Source of the DNA: Kocuria sp.
GTDB lineage: Bacteria > Actinomycetota > Actinomycetes > Actinomycetales > Micrococcaceae
NCBI GenBank assembly: GCA_030524035.1
Contig: JAUNHG010000001.1
Span: 784,488-848,487, forward strand
Direction of reading: 5' to 3'
DNA length: 64,000 nt
Shown: positions 36,454 to 46,441 of the stretch, piece by piece
How positions within the stretch are numbered: position 1 is the first letter of the stretch
How the letters are laid out: each line of letters opens with the position of its first letter
Notes under the pieces: generated by a model
What the model was told of the DNA's origin: nothing
Seen by the model: the letters and a program-made list of their open reading frames with translations, nothing else
The model's database searches: none
Position numbers and translations under genes: made by a program

Positions 36454-37782
36454 TCAGGATTCCAGGACCGTAGGAATCACTGCGTCGCCTTCGGACAGAC
36501 GGCTGGCAGTTCGCGGTAGTTCCGCCATGGTTGCTGCGTGGCGGTCTCGCGCTTGCTGTACCGCTGCGGGTCCTGTCCATCCTTCCAGGATTTCCCCGTC
36601 ACGTACGAATGCTTCCATGAGTGGGCGGTCGTCGCCATCGTTGGTCGGCACAATGTCCACTCCCACGATTTCATGGGTGGCCACCCCATGGTGGTCACGA
36701 CGCCGCAGCGCTGTTTTACGGCCACCCACTGATCCTTTGCCGGTGGCTTTTTTGGCCACCGGCTCCATCTGTCCAGAAGAGTTTTCCCGTGCCACAAGCT
36801 TGTACACCATGGAGGAGGTGGGGACCCCCGAGCCTGTGACCAAACGGGTGCCGACGCCATAGGCGTCAACGGGCGCTGCGGCTAGGCTCGCGATGGCGTG
36901 TTCATCAAGGTCGGACGTTACGGTAATCCGGGTGTTGGTATTGCCCAAGGAATCGAGTAGTTCACGAACGCGAGTTGCCTGTATCACGAGGTCACCGGAA
37001 TCCAACCGCACAGCTCCCAGCTCGGGCCCGGCAAGCTCAACGGCTGTTCGTACGGCGTGTTCAACGTCGTAGGTGTCCACGAGCAAGGTGGTGCCCACGC
37101 CTTGCGAAGCTAACTGGGCACGGAAGGCGTCTTCTTCGCTGTCATGTAGCAGGGTGAAGGAATGCGCTGCTGTACCAATGGTGGGCACTCCGTAACGGTA
37201 CCCAGCTTCTAGGTTGGAGGTACCTGTGAATCCCGCGATTGCGGCGGCGCGGGCGGCTGCCACGGCAGCTTCTTCGTGGGCTCGGCGCGCACCCATTTCC
37301 AAGCACGGTCTGCCCCTAGCTGCTGACGTCATCCGCGAGGCAGCTGATGCCACGGCTGAGTCGTAGTTCAGGACGGAAAGAATGTAGGTCTCCAACACGC
37401 AGGCTTCGGCAAAGCTGCCTTCGACCCGAAGCACGGGGGAGTGCGGAAACCAGGCATCGCCTTCGGCGTAACCGTCGATATTGCCCCGGAAGCGAAAATC
37501 AGCCAGCCATTGAGCTGTGGTGTGGTCAACCACACCGGTGCTTTCCAAAAACTCCAGCTGGGTTTCGTGGAAACGGAATTGCTCTAGGCCCTCTAAAAAT
37601 CTGCCGGTCCCGGCCACGATGCCGTAGCGCCGTCCGGAACTGAGGCGACGGGAAAAGACTTCAAACACACTGCGGCGTTGTGCAGTGCCATTGTGCAGGG
37701 CAGCCTGCAGCATGGTCAGCTCGTAGTGGTCGGTCAACAACGACGGCGGCGTGGGTACCCACGCAGAGGTGTTTGGGTTCAC
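36454..37782 (-). CDS. pncB: Nicotinate phosphoribosyltransferase
   Basis: Converts nicotinate and PRPP to nicotinate mononucleotide, next after PncA in the Preiss-Handler route. The 442-residue protein has LLTDHYELTMLQAAL near the N-terminus, FEVFSRRLSSGRRYGIVAG, and the PRPP/substrate region VRLDSGDLV. The open frame continues 71 residues upstream, but GTG 37782 gives the normal N-terminus and lies 7 nt after a TACAGT hexamer, suggesting a leaderless transcript. pncB-pncA form a two-gene operon divergent from clpS. Confidence 0.93.
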   Translation of the reverse strand: MNPNTSAWVPTPPSLLTDHYELTMLQAALHNGTAQRRSVFEVFSRRLSSGRRYGIVAGTGRFLEGLEQFRFHETQLEFLESTGVVDHTTAQWLADFRFRGNIDGYAEGDAWFPHSPVLRVEGSFAEACVLETYILSVLNYDSAVASAASRMTSAARGRPCLEMGARRAHEEAAVAAARAAAIAGFTGTSNLEAGYRYGVPTIGTAAHSFTLLHDSEEDAFRAQLASQGVGTTLLVDTYDVEHAVRTAVELAGPELGAVRLDSGDLVIQATRVRELLDSLGNTNTRITVTSDLDEHAIASLAAAPVDAYGVGTRLVTGSGVPTSSMVYKLVARENSSGQMEPVAKKATGKGSVGGRKTALRRRDHHGVATHEIVGVDIVPTNDGDDRPLMEAFVRDGEILEGWTGPAAVQQARDRHAATMAELPRTASRLSEGDAVIPTVLES

Positions 37783-37795
37783 ACGCGCCACTGTA
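37783..37795 (-). promoter_or_regulatory. Leaderless -10 element of pncB-pncA
   Basis: On the minus strand TACAGT (37795 to 37790) is followed by 7 nt and GTG 37782. A good -35 element is not visible. Confidence 0.5.
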
Positions 37796-37824
37796 TCCCC
37801 ACAGCGGGTGTGAACCATTGCCGT

Positions 37825-37838
37825 TAGCATAAGGAACC
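37825..37838 (+). promoter_or_regulatory. Possible -10 element of clpS
   Basis: TAGCAT (37825-37830) lies 8 nt before ATG 37839. AAGGAA in between is only 2 nt from the ATG, too close for normal use, so a very short leader is likely. Confidence 0.35.
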
Positions 37839-38243
37839 ATGGTTGTGATCCATCGTCCCCCCGGGGCGAATACTGATACTGCGCAGCGAGTAACCACCGT
37901 TGTGACTGGTGGGGCAGAGGTGATGACGGTTGAGCCCGCTGTAGACCACGACACCCACACTGATCTCTTGGAACATGTTGCCTTAGACACTCCATGGCAG
38001 GTGGTGGTGTGGGACGATCCCGTGAATTTGATGAGCTGGGTGACCTGGGTGTTCCGAACTTATTTTGGGTTTTCGTTAGGGAAAGCGCAGAGTCTGATGC
38101 TGGAAGTGCACACGAAGGGTCGAGCTGTGGTGTTTTCGGGCACTCTGGAACAGGCTGAGCAGCATGTCACTGCGTTGCATGGGTACGGCTTATGGGCCAC
38201 TTACGAGCGTTCTGGTGGTTCTTCTGGTGGGGGAGGGGCGTGA
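37839..38243 (+). CDS. clpS: ATP-dependent Clp protease adaptor ClpS
   Basis: N-degron adaptor that delivers proteins with bulky N-terminal residues to ClpCP/ClpAP. Of 134 residues, the conserved core runs from about 45: PWQVVVWDDPVNLMSWV, then FGFSLGKAQSLMLEVHTKG and a C-terminal sheet. The N-terminal 40 residues are variable; ATG 37923 inside them is an alternative start. It shares a base with the DUF2017 start (TGATG), the usual actinobacterial pairing. Confidence 0.93.
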   Translation: MVVIHRPPGANTDTAQRVTTVVTGGAEVMTVEPAVDHDTHTDLLEHVALDTPWQVVVWDDPVNLMSWVTWVFRTYFGFSLGKAQSLMLEVHTKGRAVVFSGTLEQAEQHVTALHGYGLWATYERSGGSSGGGGA

Positions 38244-38839
38244 TGGCACAGGGTTTTCGGTCCACTCCGCGTGGCATGGTGGCACACCTGGATGCCCAAG
38301 AGCGGAATGTGTTACGGCGGCTTTTTGAGGACGTCTTATCCATGGTTGAGCTTGGAGCTGAGGCTCAGCACGCCGGTGTGGATTCTGATCCTCTCGAAGA
38401 CATGCTGGGGCTCAGCGATGAGGATCAGCCACCGGCTGATCCTGCGTTGCGCAGGTTGTTACCAGATGCCAGTTTGGAGCCCGAACGCGCCCAGGAGTTT
38501 CGTCGCTATACCGAACGGACCTTGCGTGAGGATAAAGCAGCGGTTTTGCGTCGATGCGCGATGGTGGTGGAGCATGACCCGATTCAGTTGAATGGATCAG
38601 CTATCCAGGATTTTGCGCGGGGATTAAACGATGTCCGATTAGTGTTGGCTTCGCGGTTGAACATTGAATCCAGTGACGATGCCTCTGCGGTGGAACGCAC
38701 CGCAGCTCAGGTTGACCTCAACAAACTGGATGACCCGGAAGATTACATCGCAGTGGTCTACGTGTTTGTGTCCTGGTTGCAGAATTCCTTGGTGGAGGCC
38801 ATGGTCATGGACTTACCAGATGAACCGCAGAGTGTGTGA
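38243..38839 (+). CDS. DUF2017 family protein
   Basis: A 198-residue soluble, mostly helical protein of unknown function. DUF2017 genes are regularly found next to clpS in actinobacteria. Recognisable blocks are MVAHLDAQERNVLRRLFEDVL near the N-terminus and DDPEDYIAVVYVFVSWLQNSL near the C-terminus. Start ATG 38243 has a strong GGGAGGGG and overlaps the clpS stop. A link to proteolysis is inferred from position. Confidence 0.85.
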   Translation: MAQGFRSTPRGMVAHLDAQERNVLRRLFEDVLSMVELGAEAQHAGVDSDPLEDMLGLSDEDQPPADPALRRLLPDASLEPERAQEFRRYTERTLREDKAAVLRRCAMVVEHDPIQLNGSAIQDFARGLNDVRLVLASRLNIESSDDASAVERTAAQVDLNKLDDPEDYIAVVYVFVSWLQNSLVEAMVMDLPDEPQSV

Positions 38840-38902
38840 TTCATACCTCATCAATGACGTGAGGTGTATCTCAGGATTTCTGGAACAGGGTGCGTGCGGC
38901 AG

Positions 38903-38917
38903 TAGTCTGTGAAACCT
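38903..38917 (+). promoter_or_regulatory. Possible -10 element of murI
   Basis: TAGTCT (38903-38908) lies 9 nt before ATG 38918; no Shine-Dalgarno sequence is present. The 5' leader would be at most a few bases. Confidence 0.35.
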
Positions 38918-39883
38918 ATGCACTCAGTAAGCATTCCGGTCGATGACGACCTTTCCGTTATGCGTCCTGTGGTAGACGCCCCCATTGGGGTGTTCGACTC
39001 CGGGGTGGGTGGGCTGACTGTCGCCCGGGCCATCATTGACCAATTGCCCCATGAACGCATTATTTATGTGGGTGATACCCGCAACGGTCCATACGGCCCA
39101 TTGCCGATCGCTGACGTCCGGGCACATGCGTTGCGGATCATGGATGAGTTGGTGGATAGCGGGGTAAAGCTGCTAGTGATCGCGTGTAACACGGCATCTG
39201 CTGCTGTGTTACGCGATGCTAGGGAGCGTTACACCCGAACGTACGGAATCCCGGTGGTGGAGGTGATCCAGCCGGCGGTGCGTAAGGCGGTGGCCACAAC
39301 ACGCAACGGAAAAATTGGGGTGATCGCCACCCAAGCCACGGTGGGATCGCGTGCCTATGAAGACACCTTTGCCGCAGCACCCCAGTTGGAGATTCATTCC
39401 CAGGCCTGCCCTCGCTTTGTGCCGTTTGTGGAATCGGGTGTCACCACAGGTCCCGAAGTCTTGGCGACAGCTCAGGAGTATTTGGCCCCGTTACAGGCTG
39501 AAGACATCGATACTTTAGTGTTGGGATGTACGCACTACCCGCTGCTGACCGGTGTGATTTCCTACGTGATGGGGGAAAAAGTCACGCTGGTTTCCAGCGC
39601 TGAGGAAACAGCCAAGGATGTGTTCCGGGCCTTGATGGGGCACGATCTGGCTCGTACGCAGCCACGTACGGAACCGCATGAATTCTTGGCAACCGGTCAA
39701 CCTGAGCCGTTTGAGGTCTTGGCGCGACGGTTCTTGGGGCCTGAAGTTGCCCATGTGCGTCACGTGGGTTCAATTGCTGAGCAATTCCCCACGGGTTCAC
39801 TGTCCCAGGTGCCTCCGCAGCTACTGTCCGCCGAGTACAGCGCATCCCCGGAGCCGATGGAAACGGAAGGCAGCTCAGCATGA
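38918..39883 (+). CDS. murI: Glutamate racemase
   Basis: Supplies D-glutamate for peptidoglycan. The 321-residue protein has the acid/base cysteines C90 (IACNTASAA) and C203 (LGCTHYPLL), the N-terminal [10 protein letters not shown] and the GDTRNGPYG motif. A GTG at 38909 is an alternative start that would directly abut the -10-like hexamer. The stop overlaps the next gene (ATGA), so murI heads a cluster with the MBL hydrolase. Confidence 0.94.
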   Translation: MHSVSIPVDDDLSVMRPVVDAPIGVFDSGVGGLTVARAIIDQLPHERIIYVGDTRNGPYGPLPIADVRAHALRIMDELVDSGVKLLVIACNTASAAVLRDARERYTRTYGIPVVEVIQPAVRKAVATTRNGKIGVIATQATVGSRAYEDTFAAAPQLEIHSQACPRFVPFVESGVTTGPEVLATAQEYLAPLQAEDIDTLVLGCTHYPLLTGVISYVMGEKVTLVSSAEETAKDVFRALMGHDLARTQPRTEPHEFLATGQPEPFEVLARRFLGPEVAHVRHVGSIAEQFPTGSLSQVPPQLLSAEYSASPEPMETEGSSA

Positions 39884-40749
39884 ACCTCACAGTCATCGGA
39901 TGCACAGGCTCTTTTGCTGGGCCCGATTCTCCAGCGTCCAGTTACTTGCTCACGGGGTTGGATCATGAGGGCCGGGCCTGGCACATCCTGATGGATATAG
40001 GTAACGGGTCCTTGGGTGCTTTACAGCGCCATATTGACCTCCACGAACTGGACGCTGTGATCATCAGCCATTTGCACCCTGATCACTGTGTGGATTTAGC
40101 GGGTCTACATGTTGCCGTGAAGTGGGACCCTAGGGGGTGGCCTGGGGGACGTATCCCGGTGTGGGCGCCTGCAGGGACCCATGAGTACTTAGCGGCTGCG
40201 CAAGCCATTGCCGCTGATCCGGGGATGTCCACGGAGTTTGTGTTCCACGAATGGCGGGATGAAGTTGCCGTGCAGATCGGTCCTTTTACGGTGACTCCGT
40301 ACCGGGTGAATCATCCCGTGCAGGATCCTTTCGCTTTGCGGGTGGAATATGACGGTGCACAGGGCACCAGTGTCTTGACGTACTCCGGTGACACGGATTC
40401 CTGTGATGGTTTAGTCCGGGCTGCCCGGCATGCGGATCTCTTTTTGTGTGAGGCGGCTTATCAAGAAGGCCGCGATGCGTACCGTGGTGTCCACCTCACG
40501 GGCTTTCGTGCAGGACAAGCCGCTCAGGAAGCTCGTGTTGACGAACTCATGCTCACCCACATACCGGTGTGGAACTCCCCCACAAAAGCGGTGGTGGAGG
40601 CTGCTTCTGCCTACGATGGGCCGATTGCGCTTGCGCAACCAGCGACCACCTTTCGGATCGTGGCAGACTCCCAGCGGATGGCAGGCCGGACTGTAGGCCA
40701 GCCAAAGCGGTCCTCTGAAGGGCATACCACAGCTGCGTCCACGAGCTGA
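39880..40749 (+). CDS. MBL-fold metal-dependent hydrolase (RNase Z/AtsA-like)
   Basis: A 289-residue metallo-beta-lactamase-fold protein with HLHPDH at 64-69 and further His/Asp ligands in [11 protein letters not shown] and LTHIPVW. The overall form is RNase Z-like, but without a clear exosite arm. A homologous gene is usual between murI and rph in Micrococcales and mycobacteria. Substrate unknown. ATG 39880 overlaps the murI stop. Confidence 0.85.
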   Translation: MNLTVIGCTGSFAGPDSPASSYLLTGLDHEGRAWHILMDIGNGSLGALQRHIDLHELDAVIISHLHPDHCVDLAGLHVAVKWDPRGWPGGRIPVWAPAGTHEYLAAAQAIAADPGMSTEFVFHEWRDEVAVQIGPFTVTPYRVNHPVQDPFALRVEYDGAQGTSVLTYSGDTDSCDGLVRAARHADLFLCEAAYQEGRDAYRGVHLTGFRAGQAAQEARVDELMLTHIPVWNSPTKAVVEAASAYDGPIALAQPATTFRIVADSQRMAGRTVGQPKRSSEGHTTAASTS

Positions 40750-40772
40750 GACTCATCTTTTTCTGACCGACA

Positions 40773-40808
40773 TTGGTGCGCGCCGATAGCGGGTCTATTG
40801 TGGGGGGC
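40773..40808 (+). promoter_or_regulatory. Leaderless promoter of rph
   Basis: TTGGTG (40773-40778), a 17-nt spacer, TATTGT (40796-40801), 7 nt, then ATG 40809. The six Gs between are too close to the ATG to act as a ribosome binding site. Confidence 0.65.
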
Positions 40809-41582
40809 ATGACCTCAGAGGTATCCCTATCCATGACCCCTTCTTCCACCGTCCGTAGGGCTGATGGGCGCAGTGTGGACGAACTGCGGCCCATCACCAT
40901 TACTCGGGGTTGGTCCCAGCAGGCAGAAGGCTCTGCTTTGATCGAATTTGGTGGCACGAGAGTACTGTGCACGGCATCTGTGACTGAGGGTGTACCGCGT
41001 TGGATGCGTGGTGAAGGCCGAGGGTGGGTGACCGCTGAATACGCCATGCTGCCACGGGCTACTTCTACACGCTCCCAGCGGGAGTCCGTGAAAGGGAAAA
41101 TTGGTGGGCGTACACACGAAATTTCGCGGTTGATCGGTCGATCGTTGCGCGCAGTGATTGATCTCCAGGCGGTGGGAGAAAATACCGTGGTGCTTGACTG
41201 CGACGTCTTACAAGCTGATGGTGGCACTCGAACAGCTGCGATCACCGGCGCGTATGTGGCGCTGGCCGAAGCAATGGCATGGGCACGTCAAGAAGGCCTG
41301 GTCAAAGGTCGGCCACTGACCGACTCTGTGTCCGCGGTGTCGGTGGGGATTATCGATGGAGTGCCCATGCTGGACCTTCCCTACACGGAAGATGTGCGGG
41401 CCGAAACGGATATGAATGTTGTGGTCACCGGCAGCGGATCATTTGTGGAGGTCCAAGGTACGGCAGAAGGAGCCCCTTTTGATCGGGCGGAACTTGACGG
41501 TCTGTTGGATTTGGCGGTTGCTGGCTGTGCACAGTTAGCCCAGATTCAGCAGGATACATTGGGGGAGAACAGACATGCCTGA
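40809..41582 (+). CDS. rph: Ribonuclease PH
   Basis: Phosphorolytic 3'-to-5' exoribonuclease that trims tRNA 3' ends. The 257-residue protein shows [15 protein letters not shown], the catalytic region [25 protein letters not shown] and [15 protein letters not shown] 40809 matches the leaderless promoter; the GTG at 40773 lies in the -35 region. It overlaps rdgB by 8 nt. Confidence 0.95.
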   Translation: MTSEVSLSMTPSSTVRRADGRSVDELRPITITRGWSQQAEGSALIEFGGTRVLCTASVTEGVPRWMRGEGRGWVTAEYAMLPRATSTRSQRESVKGKIGGRTHEISRLIGRSLRAVIDLQAVGENTVVLDCDVLQADGGTRTAAITGAYVALAEAMAWARQEGLVKGRPLTDSVSAVSVGIIDGVPMLDLPYTEDVRAETDMNVVVTGSGSFVEVQGTAEGAPFDRAELDGLLDLAVAGCAQLAQIQQDTLGENRHA

Positions 41583-42270
41583 CTCCGACGCTGATCCTGA
41601 CCATAGGCCGCTGCTGGTTTTAGCCACACACAATCAAGGCAAGCTTGCCGAGCTGCGTTCCATGGTGGGGGCTGCTCTACCGCACATTGATGGTGACACT
41701 GCGGTGGTTGACGCTGGAACCCTGGGATTGCCCGACGTAGTTGAAGACGGGCTGAGCTTTCAACACAATGCCCTGCTTAAGGCCCGTGCTGCCGCCGCCA
41801 CATCCGGGCTGCCCGTGGTGGCGGATGATTCTGGATTAAGTGTTGACGTCTTGGGTGGGGCGCCGGGGATCTTTTCGGCTCGGTGGGCCGGGAAGCACGG
41901 TGACGATCGCGCCAATATGGAGTTATTACTGGCCCAGCTGGCAGATATCGCGCATGAACATCGCGCGGCAGCCTTCGTATGTGCCGCAGCGTTGGTCACT
42001 CCTGACGGGTACGAACACGTGGAACATGGTGTACTCAAAGGAACGTTGCTCTCAACACCGGTGGGCGACCAGGGCTTTGGCTACGATCCCGTGATGCAAC
42101 CAGAAGGCATGACTGTGTCGTGTGCACAACTGAGCGCTAAACAGAAAAACGCTATCAGCCATCGTGCTCAAGCGATGAAAGCCCTCTTGCCCCATATCGT
42201 GAAGGTTTTAGGGTATCCCGGCGAGGTGGAGCAACGGGGAACGGGCAAGGACCAAGGTTCATCGTGGTAG
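41575..42270 (+). CDS. rdgB: dITP/XTP pyrophosphatase (HAM1 family)
   Basis: Removes non-canonical purine nucleotides from the pool. The 231-residue protein has the N-terminal [12 protein letters not shown], the central [19 protein letters not shown] and the C-terminal [20 protein letters not shown] Shine-Dalgarno sequence lies inside rph. It overlaps the next gene by 7 nt. Confidence 0.94.
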   Translation: MPDSDADPDHRPLLVLATHNQGKLAELRSMVGAALPHIDGDTAVVDAGTLGLPDVVEDGLSFQHNALLKARAAAATSGLPVVADDSGLSVDVLGGAPGIFSARWAGKHGDDRANMELLLAQLADIAHEHRAAAFVCAAALVTPDGYEHVEHGVLKGTLLSTPVGDQGFGYDPVMQPEGMTVSCAQLSAKQKNAISHRAQAMKALLPHIVKVLGYPGEVEQRGTGKDQGSSW

Positions 42271-43139
42271 CGCAGGCCTTACGGCGGATGATGCCCTTTG
42301 CTGACGTTGTTGACGCAGTATTGGAGGAGCTCGGTGAGCGTAGCGACTGTACGCGGTGGTCAGTCATTCCCACGGGCTCTTCTCATCTGGTAGTCGACGT
42401 AGATCATCGAATTTCAGTGCGTATTGCAAAGAATCCCGCTGCGCGTGAGAACCTGGCCCGGCACAGCGAGGTTCTGCGGCGCTTGCCAAAGTATGACTTC
42501 CACATTCCTCGCCCCTTGACCGAAACCAAGACGGTGAAAGGACACACAGCCGTCGGTTTGACTTGGGTGGAAGGTATACACCGGACTGGCTCTGTCGTGC
42601 CTACAGATGCTTTAAGTAATCTGCTCGAGCAATTGTGGGCTACCGACACCACACATTTTGCGTCCCTATTAGACCAGCCGGGGGAACACTGGGGAGGGCG
42701 CCGACGTCGTCGTGTGATCTTGGAAGAAGTAGTTCCCCTTCTTCTACCGCGTAATCGGGATCTGGCTCGTGAAGCAATCCGTGACTTGGCAGAATTAGAA
42801 CCGATTTCCCCACGACTAGTGCACTCGGACTTGACTGGTCATAACATGCTGTGGAACGCGGATGGCGTGTTGACCGGGGTGATCGACTGGGATCACGCGT
42901 GTTTGGGCGATCCCGCTCAGGACGTAGCGTCGTTGGCCATGTGCTTTGGATGGGAAACGATCGAATCTGTGATTGATCCGCAGATCATGCACCGAGCTCG
43001 CCTGTACTCCCGAATTGTGCCGATGCAGTCAGTGGCTTACACCCTGGTTCAAGATATGGATACCGCGCAGGTCCATCAAGCCGTGAATCGGGCAGACGAA
43101 TGGATTGATACTCGTTTGCGTAGACTGCTGAAACGATGA
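42264..43139 (+). CDS. Aminoglycoside/choline-kinase-like phosphotransferase
   Basis: A 291-residue kinase-like protein (APH family) with the catalytic loop HSDLTGHN at 187-194 and the metal-binding DWD at 208-210. Lineage-specific substrates range from sugars and small molecules to antibiotics; no resistance function should be assumed. GTG 42264 overlaps rdgB and has AAGG upstream. Its stop overlaps the MFS gene by 4 nt (ATGA), so the pair may work together. Confidence 0.85.
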   Translation: MVAQALRRMMPFADVVDAVLEELGERSDCTRWSVIPTGSSHLVVDVDHRISVRIAKNPAARENLARHSEVLRRLPKYDFHIPRPLTETKTVKGHTAVGLTWVEGIHRTGSVVPTDALSNLLEQLWATDTTHFASLLDQPGEHWGGRRRRRVILEEVVPLLLPRNRDLAREAIRDLAELEPISPRLVHSDLTGHNMLWNADGVLTGVIDWDHACLGDPAQDVASLAMCFGWETIESVIDPQIMHRARLYSRIVPMQSVAYTLVQDMDTAQVHQAVNRADEWIDTRLRRLLKR

Positions 43140-44563
43140 GCGGGTTAGACATTGAAGGGACAGCGATGATGAGTGTTTCTTCGACCCCTGACGATGATGT
43201 GCTTGATGCTGACCCCACCTCTGATGCAGATGTTCCGGCGGTGAGTCCACCGCGTCGCCACCGATTGTCTCGAATCACGGTAGGCCGCATGTTGTTGGGG
43301 GATTCTCAGCGTCTGCGGGAATTGGTGGGGCCGTGGTATCTGGCTTTGACGCTTATTGTCCGTTTGCCCGGGGTCATTATGCCCCTCAGTGTGTTGGTGT
43401 ACGTGGCTGTTGCATCAGGTTCTGGCTGGTGGGGGGCAATGTGTGCCGGATCTGTGTACTTTGGTCATGCGCTTTCCACCGGTGTGAGCGCACTGTATGC
43501 CCATTGGAAGCATTACCAATGGGGCATTCTGATCCAAACTGTCTTTCACGTGGTCGCGGTGCTGTGGTTGGTGCAGGTTTTGGTGGATCACTCCGCTGAT
43601 CCCTATTCCGTATGGCCGTGGTATCTCTGTGTGGTGGTTGGTGCGGCTTCCCCGCAGCTAGGTATTGCCACCCGGTTACGGTGGTCGTCGATTTTGCGTG
43701 AACACCGGAGTTTGTCAATGACCAGCGTGACCATGCGGCACGAGGCCGTCATGGACGCCCTCGCCATGGTCCTCGGTGCTTTGGTGGCCGGTCTCATTGC
43801 GATCACCGTGGGGTCGTTAGTAGGGGTTATGGCAAGTGCTGGGCTTTTGGTGCTGTCCACTACCTGTCTCTTACTGCATCCCACAACTGCCTTGCCAACC
43901 TGGGGAAACAAGTTGTGGGGACATAGCCGCAAGCAACTGAATTCAGCGGAAAGACGACGGCGTCGGGCTCGCCGTTTTCTGCGTTTTCTACCCATGCTCG
44001 GTGGTGGATGGCTGGGTTTGTTGTGGGGTTCAGTGCAGATCGGATTGGTGTACTTTGCTGCCAGTATCGACGTGGTGGAAAGCATCGGTGCGCAGTTCGC
44101 CGCATTGGGGTTGTTTTCCGCGATCCTGGCCGTAGCCACTGCAGGATCGGACGTGCCTAAACCGTGGGATTTATGGATTATCTGTGCCGCCGCCGGAGTG
44201 TTGGCCAGCATGCTGATGTCTATACCGTCTGGCCCCATCGGCATGCTCTTAGTTCTGGCAGTGATCGGGGCAGCGTCCGGGCCCACGTTGGTCTCGGTCT
44301 TTGGCATCGTCCCGCTTATCAGTCCGCGACGTCTGGTGGTTGGCCTTAGCGCAATTACTCATGTGTTGATTCAGATGGGTATGGCGTTGGGACTGGTGCT
44401 AGCAGCCGGGGCAGGCAGCTGGGGTAGCTACCAGGCTGTGGCGTTGTTACCCGTTCTAGCATCCGCACTGTTACTGGCCACGGCTTTCCTGTTCCTTGAC
44501 CTCAGGGCGCGGACCCCCATGGATCTTCCCCGTAGTATTCACCGCATTCCTCGGGACGTATAG
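43136..44563 (+). CDS. MFS transporter
   Basis: A 475-residue membrane protein. A polar N-terminus of about 45 residues precedes about 12 hydrophobic segments, with a basic loop (about 260-285, NSAERRRRRARRF) in the middle as in major facilitator proteins. Substrate unknown. ATG 43136 overlaps the phosphotransferase stop; ATG 43166 is an alternative. It converges with the minus-strand MBL gene, 13 nt apart. Confidence 0.82.
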   Translation: MSGLDIEGTAMMSVSSTPDDDVLDADPTSDADVPAVSPPRRHRLSRITVGRMLLGDSQRLRELVGPWYLALTLIVRLPGVIMPLSVLVYVAVASGSGWWGAMCAGSVYFGHALSTGVSALYAHWKHYQWGILIQTVFHVVAVLWLVQVLVDHSADPYSVWPWYLCVVVGAASPQLGIATRLRWSSILREHRSLSMTSVTMRHEAVMDALAMVLGALVAGLIAITVGSLVGVMASAGLLVLSTTCLLLHPTTALPTWGNKLWGHSRKQLNSAERRRRRARRFLRFLPMLGGGWLGLLWGSVQIGLVYFAASIDVVESIGAQFAALGLFSAILAVATAGSDVPKPWDLWIICAAAGVLASMLMSIPSGPIGMLLVLAVIGAASGPTLVSVFGIVPLISPRRLVVGLSAITHVLIQMGMALGLVLAAGAGSWGSYQAVALLPVLASALLLATAFLFLDLRARTPMDLPRSIHRIPRDV

Positions 44564-44576
44564 CACCGTCGGCTCG

Positions 44577-45239
44577 TTAGTGGCCGCGTGCCAGCCATTC
44601 TTCGACGTCTTGGGCTTCCTGCCCAATCACGGTGGATTCCCCGTGGCCGGTAAATACCTTCGTGCTTTCGGGTAAAACCAGAAGGCGCTCTCGAATGGAA
44701 CTCACGATGGTCGGGAAATCTGAATATGAACGTCCGGTGGCTCCGGGACCACCGTGGAACAAAGTGTCCCCGGAAAATACCACACCCAGTTCGGGGCTAT
44801 AGAAACACACGGAACCCGGTGAATGTCCGGGGGTGCTTAGGACAGTCAGCGTGATCGTGCCCAGTGTGAATACTTCCCCATCGGTGAGATCGCGGTCAGG
44901 GGCGGCGTCTGGGTATACGGTGTCCCAGAGCATGCGGTCAGCCGGATGCAGGTGGATATGACCGCCTATCAGAGCAGCTGTGTCACGTGCAGCACGAATA
45001 TGGTCATCGTGACCATGGGTAAGCAGAATGCCCCGGACGGTACGTCCGTTTACTGCCTGGTGGACAGATTGGGGGTCGTGGGCAGGGTCAATCACAAAAC
45101 ATTCTGTGTCTGTCCCGAGTACCCAGACGTTATTGTCAACATCCCAAGTTCCGCCATCTAACGAGAAGGTGCCGCTGGTCACGCAGTTGTGAACGGTCAC
45201 GCTGCCGTCGGCAGAAGAAGCCATATCAGTGAGTGTCAT
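44577..45239 (-). CDS. MBL-fold hydrolase linked to mycothiol-dependent formaldehyde removal
   Basis: A 220-residue glyoxalase II-like protein with THGHDDH metal ligands and [12 protein letters not shown] plus [10 protein letters not shown]. It overlaps the S-(hydroxymethyl)mycothiol dehydrogenase gene by 4 nt. By analogy with the glutathione route, it probably hydrolyses S-formylmycothiol to formate and mycothiol. The pairing is common in actinobacteria; the activity is inferred. Confidence 0.85.
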   Translation of the reverse strand: MTLTDMASSADGSVTVHNCVTSGTFSLDGGTWDVDNNVWVLGTDTECFVIDPAHDPQSVHQAVNGRTVRGILLTHGHDDHIRAARDTAALIGGHIHLHPADRMLWDTVYPDAAPDRDLTDGEVFTLGTITLTVLSTPGHSPGSVCFYSPELGVVFSGDTLFHGGPGATGRSYSDFPTIVSSIRERLLVLPESTKVFTGHGESTVIGQEAQDVEEWLARGH

Positions 45240-46360
45240 GAAGTAGGTTCCTGTCGTGTATTCAGGGCTGCCATTTCCACGACGGAACGTAGCACCTTGC
45301 CCTCACGCATCTTGGCAAATGCTGCTTCCACGTCGCCCACAGCAATTCGTTCAGAGACAAAGCCATCCAGGTTCAGGTTGCCTAGCCGGTAGTGATCCAC
45401 AAACATCGGAAAATCTCGGTTCGGTAGACAATCGCCGTACCAGGACGACTTGATGGATCCGCCCCGGCCGAAAATCTGGTCGAGGGGAATATCCCATGTG
45501 GTACCCGGCTCGGGGACACCCACCAGAACCATCCGTCCGGCAAGATCGCGGGCTTCAAACGCTTGTTGGAATGTAGCGGGCACACCAACGGCATCAATCA
45601 CCAAGTCCGCTCCGTTACCCCCTGTGAGTTCGCGGATAGCTTCCACCGGATCGTGTTGGCGGGCGTTGATGGTGTGTGTGGCACCAAAAGAGCGTGTGGT
45701 GGCGAGTTTGTCGTCATCTAAGTCCACGGCGATGATGGTGGTGGCTGCCCCCAGGGCGGCACCGGCAATCGCTGCTGTTCCCACGCCACCGCAGCCGATG
45801 ACAGCTACGGATTCTCCCTGCTTGAGTGCGCCAGTGTTCAGAACTGCCCCTAGCCCGGCTGTCACGCCACAACCAAGCAGGCCGACGGCTGCCATTTGCT
45901 CAGGAGCAAGATCACCATCAATTTTGGTGCACTGACCGGCAGCTACCAACGTTTTTTCGGCAAAAGCACCAATGCCGAGTGCCGCCGTGAGCTCCGTACC
46001 GTCGGTCAGGGTCATTTTTTGTGCGGCGTTGTGGGTTGAAAAGCAATACCACGGTTCCCCACGGCGGCAGGCTCGGCAGTCACCGCATACGGCCCGCCAG
46101 TTCAAGATCACGTGGTCGCCAACGGCTACTTCCGTGACGCCGTCACCCACGGCGCTAACGACGCCGGTGGCTTCATGCCCCAAGAGGAAAGGGAAATCAT
46201 CAGATACCCCACCTACTTGGTAATGATGATCCGTTTGGCACACACCACAGGTCAGTATGTCCACCAGAGCTTCACCGGGTCCGGGGTGAGGAACCATGAT
46301 TGTTTCGAGGACAGCCGGTTCGTTTTTGGCTTTGACAACGACGGCCTGGACTTCATGCAC
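45236..46360 (-). CDS. mscR: S-(hydroxymethyl)mycothiol dehydrogenase
   Basis: Zinc-dependent, NAD-linked oxidation of the formaldehyde-mycothiol adduct. The 374-residue class III-like alcohol dehydrogenase has catalytic zinc ligands C41 (GVCQTD) and H62-E63, structural zinc cysteines C92, C95, C98 and C106, and the Rossmann motif [13 protein letters not shown] 46360 has AAGGAG 7 nt upstream on the minus strand. Its presence implies that the host makes mycothiol. Confidence 0.92.
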   Translation of the reverse strand: MHEVQAVVVKAKNEPAVLETIMVPHPGPGEALVDILTCGVCQTDHHYQVGGVSDDFPFLLGHEATGVVSAVGDGVTEVAVGDHVILNWRAVCGDCRACRRGEPWYCFSTHNAAQKMTLTDGTELTAALGIGAFAEKTLVAAGQCTKIDGDLAPEQMAAVGLLGCGVTAGLGAVLNTGALKQGESVAVIGCGGVGTAAIAGAALGAATTIIAVDLDDDKLATTRSFGATHTINARQHDPVEAIRELTGGNGADLVIDAVGVPATFQQAFEARDLAGRMVLVGVPEPGTTWDIPLDQIFGRGGSIKSSWYGDCLPNRDFPMFVDHYRLGNLNLDGFVSERIAVGDVEAAFAKMREGKVLRSVVEMAALNTRQEPTS

Positions 46361-46441
46361 GCGGGCGCTCCTTCTTGTGGTGATTAGATCAGGTTGGGGT
46401 GGTGTGATGTGGCTCTCTCAGTGTAAGGACCAGCACCGACA

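Noticed and set aside
43603..44307. A 234-codon minus-strand open frame opposite the MFS gene
   Set aside because: The MFS frame has a coherent membrane pattern; the antisense translation does not.
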